Assembly (NCBI GenBank): GCA_020809705.1
Contig: CP085828.1
Coordinates: forward strand, 7,006,001 to 7,070,000
Length of the DNA: 64,000 bases
Source: Calonectria ilicicola
Lineage: Eukaryota; Ascomycota; Sordariomycetes; Hypocreales; Nectriaceae
Direction: 5' to 3'
Below are positions 54,967 to 64,000 of the stretch, piece after piece (within the stretch, counting starts at the first letter, position 1; every line of letters starts with the position of its first letter). The notes under the pieces were generated by a model. That model was given only the letters and a program-made list of their open reading frames with translations, was not told the DNA's origin and made no database searches. A program made the translations under genes and the position numbers.

Positions 54967-55547
54967 TTTGCGATTCATGAATGGCGTTTGTAAAGAATGG
55001 GTTTCCGGGTGTATTTGTAATAATTAAAGACTCCCTGCGGGGTGTGGGGAAAGTTAAGATCTGAAAAAGCTTTGGTGTTTGCGTTGCGTTGCTTGTGTGT
55101 TGCAACACCACGTGTGTGAGAGAAATTTGTAGTGAAACTTGTGTGGTTTATGAAATATGTAAGATATACGGGTTTCGGGCTGGGTATAGATGACCGGCTC
55201 CGTTATGTAGTTGCAAATGAGATGTTGCAACAATGACTTGAAGATGATGGATGTGGGGTAGATAGAGGTGGGGTTAGACTGGTGATGTATAATCAAGAAT
55301 AAAGAACTAAAAGCATTCTCATTAATGAATCCATGTGGGGAAGATATCAATTATAAATGAATCACTCAAACTAGAATAAATTATAGGTCAATGAAGAAAC
55401 AGATATATTCGTTGAATGTACTAATAAGAGACGGTTATTGTGTTATACGGTTCAATCGCATGTTAGTATAGGGTATTCGCAATTGGCAACTTGACTAACA
55501 TCAGGTGAATATTTTACGATTTTCATTAAGATGTCTAACAATTTATA
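54967..55547. other. Intergenic
   Basis: AT-rich 581-bp spacer with short unconvincing frames; it is the aldo/keto reductase promoter and the Dom34 3' flank. Confidence 0.45.
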
Positions 55548-57038
55548 TTACACTACACTATCAATTGTATCTAGATGCTCTTGAGGCTGAGCGGCGTCGT
55601 CGCCGTCATCTTCCTCTTCATCATCATCGTCTAAGTCTAACATTGGGTAGTTGAGAATGGCTGCAATATCACCCAACATGGTGAGTCGCTGGCCACTCTC
55701 GTGATCACTACTTAGCACGCGGGCCTCGCCGCCGTCGCTCCTGACCTTTTCCACTAGAGCCACATACTTCTTTCGTGTGGCTAGGTCCTCACTCCTGAAC
55801 AGCGAGTTGTTCACGAGCAAGACGCCACCTCCCGGGCCAACGGCACCGTCGTTGACGGCTTTTTCCACAGCCGAGGTGCCGTACCAAGCCCGGCCGTCGT
55901 CTAGCTTGAGCATGTCGAAGAACTGGTCGACGTACTGCGTCTCTCGGGCAAATTTCATGTCCTTCATCTTGGCCAGTACCTCGGGACTCTTGAGAACCTC
56001 GTTTAAGCTGTGGACATGGCCCGAGTTTGCATGAACAACAGTGGCCTGTTTGGCAACGGCCGTCAAAACCTTGTCCGCCTTATCCCGCCCCTGATTAGCA
56101 ATGTACTGCTTGAAGTCGGTGGCGACGAAGCCCGGGCTCGCCAGCAGTAGCGGACGGGATTCTGAAAAGTCCATGGTCCGTATGAGGGTCGACAGGGTCT
56201 TCTCGAAGAAGCGGCGCATCCCGGCGTCCTGATCCGACGAGATGTCGCGCTTCTTCGGGATGACACTCTCGACACGGACCTTGAGGACGGTTCGGAACTG
56301 AGTAATGAGGCAGATGTTGGCCAGACCCTCCTGCATGACGACAGCGGCTAGGGCGCCGTCCCGGTCGTCAGACAGGGCCTCCTGGAGGGCAGCCTTGGCA
56401 ACCGAGTCCCAGCCATCAGGCTTGATAACGGTGAAGGCACGGTTGACTTCGAGGTCCAGGGTGTGGTGCGAGCCCAGGGTGACGTGTGGGTTCTCGGCGG
56501 TGACAGTGCCGGACACACGAAGGGAGGAGACGATGGGGTCGAAAAAAGTCGACTTGACTTTGATGGCCAGGTCCGTATGGACCCTCTCCGAGGTTGTGGT
56601 GCCTGTGCTGGTGGTGTTGACGACCTTGCGGATGGCATGGGCGTGGATGATGTCCCCTGGGAGGATCAGGTTGTAGGCATGCCACTGGACGAGGTTAGTG
56701 GGCCGCCGGACATCAGCTGGGGCGGGAGGGGACTGGGTCTGTGAGATGGGCGAGATTGGGATAGATTCACATCTTCCCGTGAGGCGCTGGCTGGCTGGCT
56801 GGCAAGGCTGAGGAGGAGCACTGCCAGTGACGTTTGGCGCATGAGGGGGTGAGGTGAGTGAAGCGAGTGGCACTGGCACAAGCACTGGCACTCACACTGA
56901 GGAGGGAGGGGGAGGGGTAGAAGGTTGACAGGGCCCAGAAAGAGAATAGAAACGAACCATGTCTTCGGGATCTTCGGGGAGCAGTGACACCGTCTCCTCC
57001 TCGAGCGTCTTGGGGACCTTGCGTGATACTAGCTTCAT
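55548..57038 (-). CDS. DOM34: Dom34/Pelota ribosome-rescue factor, two exons
   Basis: Exons 57038-56958 and 56684-55548 join through a 273-nt intron (donor GTTCGT, acceptor GTCCAG with a CTAAC branch) and give 405 residues. Dom34 works with Hbs1 to split stalled ribosomes in no-go and non-stop decay. The start MKLVSRKVPKTLEEETVSLLPEDPEDM joined to WHAYNLILPGD is the hallmark N-domain. The eRF1-like middle domain has AALAAVVMQEGLANICLI and SESRPLLLASPGFVATDF; the C-domain has YVDQFFDMLKLDDGRAWYGT and GGVLLVNNSLFRSED. It ends in an acidic tail (DLDDDDEEEDDGDD). It lacks the GGQ of release factors, as expected. Confidence 0.92.
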
Positions 57039-60000
57039 TTTTGCTGGGCTGACCTGGGATGCGGCAGTTTGGGCCTGCAACGTTTCCCGCCGAGCAAATC
57101 TCAAAGGAAGAGTGAGTGTAGTGTATGTATGGACCTCTCCTCTTGTTCCCGAGGGTGTGGGACGAGAGGGCGTGGTGCAGCTCGAGGTGGGGGGGTGTGG
57201 TGTGCGTACGTGCGGCGGGCGGGATTGCAGATTTTTTGTGTAAAATTAAGAGAGAGACAAGACGGATTCCGAGCTGAATCCCGGGTGGGAAATGTAAGGG
57301 TGAGGGTAAGCCTTGGTTTGTGTTTTTTCCTTTCTTTTTTTCTTTGGTTGGGCCTTTGATATGGTGGTGTGACGTGTGTTACAGCGTCTGCAACTAGCTG
57401 CACGGGATTGCACAGGAGTTGAGTAAAATCCGGTTCTGCAGTTGGTCAGTCAGCACATAGGGCTCACGCAAGGCTACGCAGCATATGCCGGCACTGTATG
57501 CAATTTGGCTTTTTTCCCATTTTTCCCTTTTTGCTCTCTTTTTTCCTTTTTGCCCGTTTTTTTTTTCACACTCCCATGCCTTATTTTAGGTTGGGTTGGG
57601 TTGGGTAGGGTACAAGGTGTGTGAGAGTGTGTGCGTGTGTGTGGATGCCATCTGCCTAGCCAAGCAGATACAGCATCCCAAGACGGGAAATATTGGGTAC
57701 CCAAAACACGAACATCAGATGAGATGGGACGGTACAGTACAGTAGATGTGATGGATGGATGAGAGAGAACCAATGTCACGTACAGTAGCGTTTGAGGCAG
57801 CAGGGATCAGGCCGAGACAGCACGGCAGTTGGTGAATCCCCGAGTCCGTCGGGCTTTTTGCAGGTGGAAGAGGAGAGGTTTGAGATGAGGGCTCGGCGTT
57901 GGCAACTCCCGATGTGTACCGAGTATCCCTCTTAGCTATTGGTCTATGTGTGGGGCTCGTGACTATTTCTCCGATGTGCATTTTTTTTTTTCCCTTTTCC
58001 TCACATTGGCTACTTTTTTTTGTCTTCTGCATAGTTAATGGAAACAGGCTCCATCTGCTGGGGCTCTCCGGGTTCTAATAGTGTCCCGAGGGAGAACCTG
58101 GATAATATCACAAAATAAAGAGTAGAGCAAAAAAAGCAAAAAAAAAAACGTCAATAGAAGTCAGTCATTCAAGATCCAAGCTGCAGGCCCAGATTGGTAG
58201 CGGCCTAGCGCCAGAGTGGGCACTCGGCCCTATGCGCTATGCGTTTGCCGCCGCTCGCATTCGTTATTGTCCCCGTCGGCACCGACTCACGGAGGAAATT
58301 CAAGTCCGCACTCCGTGACCCATCGGGATTTGCTCACCAACCTCACTCACCTCATGCCGCGGACCTCGAGCGGACCTCTCCAGCTCAGCTCACCGCAACT
58401 AACTGCGCTGGCAGTTTGCACATTCCCGCTTTATCGGGGGCCCATTGGCCCACGTCCGCGACGACCCTAGCCCCCTCCAAATCCAGGGCATCTCGCCTGG
58501 TATATGCGCCTAGGCCGCTGGCCTTCCTGTTCCTGCTTTTGTCGTGTGGTTTGGTTGGTGTGGTGCCCCTGGTGAGCCTCGGCACCGAATGGGACATGAC
58601 GAATCGGAGCCTCGATGCTCGAGTGCCCAGCGCCGCCGCTCGACGGAGGTGTTTCCAGGAGCTGCCTGTTGCGTGGAACCTGGGCGGGGGGGTTTTCCGC
58701 ATCTGCCAGCCAGCACGCGGCTCATATGTATGTATGGATGTGGATGTGGATGTGGTTAAAATGTAGGCATGTAGCAGTGCATCATTCGAGAAGGGAGCTG
58801 GACCACGTCATCATGCGACCCCAAGCAGGCAAAGGTACAAACTACACTACAGCATGTATGTATGTAGCGAATCTGGGGTCCCAGCTCCCTGGGCTGGGAC
58901 CATGTTGCGCGCGCATGTGAAGTCTAGATAGTTGCAGGCATTTCCTCGCCGGCGGCAGCTTGCAGTGGTCCGCCGCCCGACCATTGCGACGCTGCCGACT
59001 GCTTGGACCACTTACCGACATTTTGCGACTGCACATGAAGAGACAAGTCCGCACACAGCGCCAAGCCTTGTGCATCCACGATAATGCCGCACGATGGAAT
59101 GCGCAATACGAGTGCGACGACGAGGGCGCGGCTGGATACGCGTATGTGCGGTACATACATGTATCATGTGTGTGCATGTGTAGTCTAGTCTGTATGTGAA
59201 GACGGATGTGGCACCGGGGAGGGGCCTTGCTGCTGTTGCAGGCTGTATTGCAGGCTGTATTGAATGTAGGTTCCAGGCTGCAGCGGTTTTGTTTTTCCCG
59301 CTCCGCTCCCTTTTGGCACGAAACATTCTGCTCTGCTCTGTCCTGCCCTGCCCTGCCCTGGGTCCGCCGCCCGATTTGGGTTGACAGCTGTCCGGGCCAA
59401 TTCCGCTTTTAGCGCTGTCGTTTTGTAGTTCGCAAGCAAGCAAAAGGCAAATAGATTGCTGGTGGCAGCTAGGTTGCGTAGCTTGGAATAGTACGGGAAC
59501 GCATGTTGATCCGAACGAGGGGAGGGGGAGGGAGTGGTCTGTGAGGTCATCATGGGGGCGATCTATACGGGGTGCAGAACGGACATGGTCAGACCAAGAC
59601 AGACCAGACAGGCCCGGCTGGGGCGGGTGTGGATTCTGCAAAAGAACCGTTTTGTAACAGACGGGGCTTGAGGCTGTTTCGAACGCATCCCGATGTTGGC
59701 GACAGGCCGACGACGCACAAAGATGGCCTCGCCTGGAGAGGGCATTTCGTTGCTGGTGCAGCACGCTTGGTTCGTCTCCCCGAGTCCAATTGTTCCGCCA
59801 AAACAGGGCCCCGCCGCCGCGCCGCCTCGGTTCGCTCCTTGGGAGCGGCGGGGCGGGCAATTAACACAGAGGTGAACACACGACCTCGAACATGGATCCT
59901 GGTCGGCGAATTCGTTTTTTGGCTTATTGTTTTATTTTATGTTTTTATTTTTTATTATTATTTAATTTTTTATTTTCTTTTTATTGCTTTCTCTCACATC

Positions 60001-62264
60001 AGAAATGATGTGTCCCAACCTCGTGGTACCAGCATGCTAGCACTGATCCGGAGGGTTCGCGCCACTTTGCACAGCGGCGCGCCATTGTTGAAGTTTACCA
60101 ACGGTTCTCTCTCTCTCACCTCCCCCTCCTCCCCCTTTTGAGTAGAGGTCTTACTGTATGAGGCCTTCAGTGCGCGGGCACATGTGGGAACGCAGAGGGC
60201 AGAGTCCCGATTAGATCATGGGCGGCGTTACCATTGGAAGCGGTGGCGTGCACCTAGAACTGGTCTTCCGTTTTGAGTAGTCTCTTTCGAGTTCTAGACT
60301 CTCGTACATGGGGTCGGTAGATCTCTCGAGTCATCCCGTGCTATCCGCATCTCTGCATCGAGGGGATCAGCTCTGACCCCTCCAAGAAGAATTCCCCCGT
60401 CCAGCTTTGGAGCTGGTCCCCGTACTGTAGGTACCCCCGGCGGAACGCTACCCTCCATTGGAGGTAGATCAGCAGCCCGTACTCGCATACGCAGACGGCC
60501 AACCAATTGCCGGCCGTCATGTACGCCCAGGGCCTGCAAGGCATCGCATGGATGCCGTGGGTGCCGGGTTCTCAATGGGCCTGTCTTACTCTCTTGGTGC
60601 CATCCCATGACTTCATGCCTTGTCCAATTGCTGGATGCCTTTGACGTGCGCTTTGCTTTTACTGCTGACCGTCATCACAGCCACATGTCGCTGAAGTCCC
60701 TGCCTTAGAGGGTAAAATTGGTTTGGCCTCGGTGGGTGTAAGCAAGGCTCATCAGCAATCAGCCATGAATCCTTCACTACCCACTGTGTGTGTGTGTGCT
60801 TGTTTTTTTTTGCTGTGAATGTAGATAAAACGTCTCACCTGTGATACATTATCCATGTTCCGTCATCTGTCCTCCAATACTACTGAGTGTATCCCACCCC
60901 AGTCACCTTTTTTTCTTTCTTATTTTTGTTCCATCTAATCAGCCCCAAATCTCGTTGACGACCTAAAAAAAAAAAAAAGTAGCACTGGTCGCTTGCTATT
61001 CGCCCGCAGACTTAAAAAAGACTACTGTACGACCCACCGCCACTCATCTTTGGCACCCTCGTTTCCAATTCCGAGTCGCCGCCGCCAAGCCGTCCGGGGC
61101 CAAGGTTGAACCTACCGGCTAAGTCTCGTTGTCATTGACGACAAGCGAATGCGCGGGTTGGGGCCTTTTCGAGTACGAATAGAGTAAACGGAGGGGAGAG
61201 CCTCAGCAATCACTGCCTTTCCTCGCATCTCGCATCCTGCTTTTGCCCCCTTCCAGTGTGTGTGCCCTGGGGTTTGCCTTGCTTCGCTCGCTGTAAGACA
61301 TGCCATCTGCTGCTCACCACTTGCTGCCTCGCCACATACACCACCGCGGCATTACCTCATACATGTCGGCCCTCGTCGCATAGCTATCATCATCACTGCC
61401 CGTTGCCCTCTCTCCAACCTACATCTACACACGATTCACCGTTGTCTCTCTCCTCCGTAACCACCCCCTGGCCTTGCCTGGCCTCGAATCCACCGCCGTC
61501 TGACACGCGCGCGCGCAACTAAACTAATAACTCGCCCACTGGCTCTTCCAGCTGCCCGGACGCCCCGGACAGCAACCAACCAACCAACCGCCAACTCGCT
61601 GCTTGCTGGCTGCAAGATACAACTCTGGGCGCCCCGTCGATTCACACCCATCTCCATCCATCGCACAACGCACACACACCGAGTCCGAACAGCCCACCAA
61701 CGCTCGCACTGCTCGGACCCTTCGGATCCTCCCTGCTCCGCCGTCTCTTCAACCTTGGAAACCTGCACCCCACAGCCACGCGCACAACGCGCACCCCCCC
61801 CACAGCCCTACTAAGTTCAGTTAGCTGGGTGCCTGGGTTGCGTACAGGGCATACGTGGGTACCTGCTGGGCGGTTCTGTCAACCCGCTGTGCTTGCTTGC
61901 TTATTGTGCCTGCTTGCTGCTGCTTGCGCTGTCCATCCAGTACATTCTCTGTACTCCGCTCCGCTGTCCGTTGCCCGCTGCTGTCCGCTGGCTGGTCTTG
62001 CGCTGTGCGTGCGTGCGTGCTGCAACTGCTCTGCATCCATCCATCGCACTCTCGCGCTCCGCTACACTGCGCTTTGCTGGCCTGGCCTGGCCTGCCTTGC
62101 TCGCCTTGCTCTCGCTCGCACTCTCTTTTCTGCTCTCTCTCGGATCCGCGGGCTTTCTCTTCGACTACATCGCCGACCGCCGGTCACCTGCTACCCCCCG
62201 ATGCCTCAAGCTTATGCTTCTTCTTGACCCTCTTTAGGTCCCTCGTGCCCACGCAGCATGGAAT
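57039..62264. other. Long gene-free region before the WD40 gene
   Basis: 5.2 kb without a supported gene. It has many low-complexity stretches: T-rich (57510-57570), TG repeats (57616-57645), A- and T-runs (58130-58150, 59920-59990, 60965-60980), GGATGTGGATGT (58736-58756), and CT- and GC-rich tracts from 61.2 kb. Open frames here are mutual shadows. The pyrimidine-rich last kilobase is the probable leader of the next gene. Confidence 0.45.
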
Positions 62265-64000
62265 ATGTCGCCCTCCATGTCTTCGCCTGCTTCCCGAGGC
62301 GATGGAGAATTGACTTCCAAACGTCACTCCCGCTCCCTCTCCATTCCCGCCACCCCCAGACGCCGTCGCCAGAGCCTCGCTGCTGATTCCCAAGGTACGC
62401 CTGCATATGCGCCCTGCCTATCGCACCTCTCGGAGCCTCACGGCTCTGAATGGGACGTCAATCCCTTCTCTTCTTCACTCCTCGTGCCCCCATCTCCGAG
62501 TCTTGTGCCCCACTGCCTGCCATGCTACACCCGCCATGCTACATGCTACACCCCCAAGCCATGTGCACCACCACCAGATATTAGATATACCAGGTGTACC
62601 GCACTAGCTTCTATTCTCGCCTGCCCTCTCTTTCTCTTTTTCCCTTGTAGCCTATCCACCGTGCCATACTTGCCATGCGCCCGTTGTCGCCCGGTCCTAT
62701 TACTGCTACAACACGTCGTTCGGTGTAAGCTGACATCAACCCCAGCAGGTGCACCAATCACTAGACAGGATACACACTCGAGCAAGCATTCGACCACTCA
62801 AGCATCGCAGGCCAATTCAGTCCAGCATGCAAAGGAGACTAAAGACTCTAAAGGTCCCTCCCGAGCGTCATCTCCGAGTCCTCCTGCAACTGCTGGCCTC
62901 GACCCGTTAAGCACTGTTAGTTTCCCACTTCAACTTCTTCTTTCTTTCTTCACATGTGTACAACTTGTATTTTAACATGTCTCATTCAGCAAATATTTCT
63001 AAGAACTTCAAGCAATATTGCTGAAAAAGAACCTACTATTGCACAGCGTATAGTACGCAACACCACTGGACGTCCTGACAGCCCAGCCATCGACCTCCCC
63101 CGCAAGAGTTCCGATATTAGCAAGACACCGAATGCCCTCTTGGACCTTGCAAAAGAGCGAAGGTATGCATTCACTCGCGGTGCCGCCGGAAAGGACAAAG
63201 ATGTCCAAGGGGAGAAGGGGCTAACGCTTGGCAACAGCAAAAAGGGGCCTTCGTTCTTGAGTCGACTGGGAATGCGCGGAAGCTGGAAAAAGGACGATGA
63301 CATGCACGACTCTGATTCGGAACTTGGAGACCTTCGCACCGATGGCATCAACGCAGAAGCCCTCACCTCCATCGCCAGCGCGGGCGGCGGCTACATCCCA
63401 CTATACAAGGAGCCCCCGCGTTACATCAGAGTCAAGGCACACAACAAGAAGGACCGCGAATTTAACCACCTATTCCTCGCCCAAGAGTTGATGGGCACCA
63501 ACCAAACCCCGGAGCATCAGCAACAAGGCCGCGTCCCCGCCACCGCCGTCGGAAGTAAGTTGTTAAAAGCCGGCAACGCCATTTGGGCTGCCGAGTTCAG
63601 TCTCGATGGACGGTACCTAGCTGTTGCTGGTAAGGACCAGATAGTGAGGGTCTTTGCCGTCTTATCTACCCCCGAAGAACGAAGAGCACACGAGGATGAA
63701 GAGTCTCAGCGTGGACCTAGTGCGGCGAGGTTGAGCGCCCCGGTGTTCCGAAGTAAGCCTGTTCGAGAGTTTCGTGGGCACACCGGCGAGGTGCTGGCCC
63801 TGAGCTGGAGTAAGAACAACTTTCTCCTCTCCTCTTCCATGGACAAGACAGTGCGTCTCTGGCACATGTCTAGAAACGACTGCCTATGCACATTCACACA
63901 CAAGGACTTAGTTACATCCATCGCCTTTCACCCCACCGACGATCGATTTTTCCTGGCTGGATCTCTGGATGCTCAGCTTAGGCTGTGGAGCATCACTGAC
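62265..64000 (+). CDS. WD40-repeat protein (WDR44/Dgr2-like), 5' part, runs off the window
   Basis: Exons 62265-62394, 62749-62915 and 62990 to beyond 64000, with introns of 354 and 74 nt. Internal joins fit: DSQ-GAPITRQD and LST-QIFLRTSSNIAEKEPT. The N-terminal 250 residues are serine-rich and basic, then comes YIPLYKEPPRYIRVKAHNKK with REFNHLFLAQEL, which is characteristic of the fungal relatives of WDR44 and yeast Dgr2. WD40 blades begin at AGNAIWAAEFSLDGRYLAVAG and continue with FRGHTGEVLALSWSKNNFLLSSSMDKTVRLW and LVTSIAFHPTDDRFFLAGSLDAQLRLW, where the window ends. The family acts at membranes or in trafficking, but the precise role in fungi is not established. Confidence 0.82.

Noticed and set aside
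58239..60141. Frames of 175-282 codons on both strands
   Set aside because: They overlap on opposite strands, start largely at non-ATG codons and show no conserved motif.
1..64000. Insertion sequences, complete transposons, CRISPR arrays, secondary-metabolite core genes
   Set aside because: No transposase, integrase, reverse-transcriptase, polyketide or non-ribosomal peptide synthase motifs were seen, and no regularly spaced repeats; the AMP-binding end at the left edge alone does not show a cluster.

Overview
This is nuclear DNA of a filamentous ascomycete, most likely a sordariomycete of the Hypocreales type. The genes carry short introns (about 46-131 nt, one or two longer) with GT...CTNAC...AG signals. 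A free-standing 5S rRNA gene with its own upstream TATA box lies among protein genes. Many products belong to fungus-only families, and one part shows transition-type decay like repeat-induced point mutation (RIP). I see no phage, insertion sequence, CRISPR array or complete transposon. I cannot fix the species.

Layout. 1-17.6 kb: the C-terminal end of an AMP-binding enzyme, a GNAT acetyltransferase, an unknown protein, a two-exon acyl-CoA thioesterase, a membrane-anchored kelch protein, a long gene-poor stretch with a small secreted cysteine peptide gene, and a six-exon multi-pass membrane protein. 17.6-29.3 kb: housekeeping-type genes: a HAM1-like protein, a conserved basic nuclear-type protein, and a divergent pair made of OHCU decarboxylase (urate breakdown) and the splicing ubiquitin ligase Prp19. 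Their shared promoter carries clustered GATA sites. 29.3-48.2 kb: accessory DNA with a truncated kinase-family fragment, an aminoglycoside-phosphotransferase-like kinase, unknown proteins, a jacalin-like lectin, a wrecked 2-oxoglutarate oxygenase, a carboxylesterase with a decayed tandem duplication in its upstream region, a NACHT-ankyrin NLR gene broken by one stop codon, and the 5S rRNA gene. 49.7-64 kb: housekeeping again: a RING protein with SUMO-interacting motifs, a basic coiled-coil protein, an aldo/keto reductase with an 11-nt exon, Dom34/Pelota, a 5-kb gene-free leader region, and the 5' part of a WD40 gene that runs off the window.

Genes are single-transcript units; nothing here forms a biosynthetic cluster. 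The most unusual items are the NLR with a possible HET-s-like amyloid motif at its N-terminus, a Kex2-type secreted peptide with the symmetrical pattern C-x9-C-x5-C-x9-C, the GATA-site cluster next to a nitrogen-scavenging gene, and the RIP-like decay centred on 36-48 kb. All exon borders were read by eye and have not been checked against transcripts.
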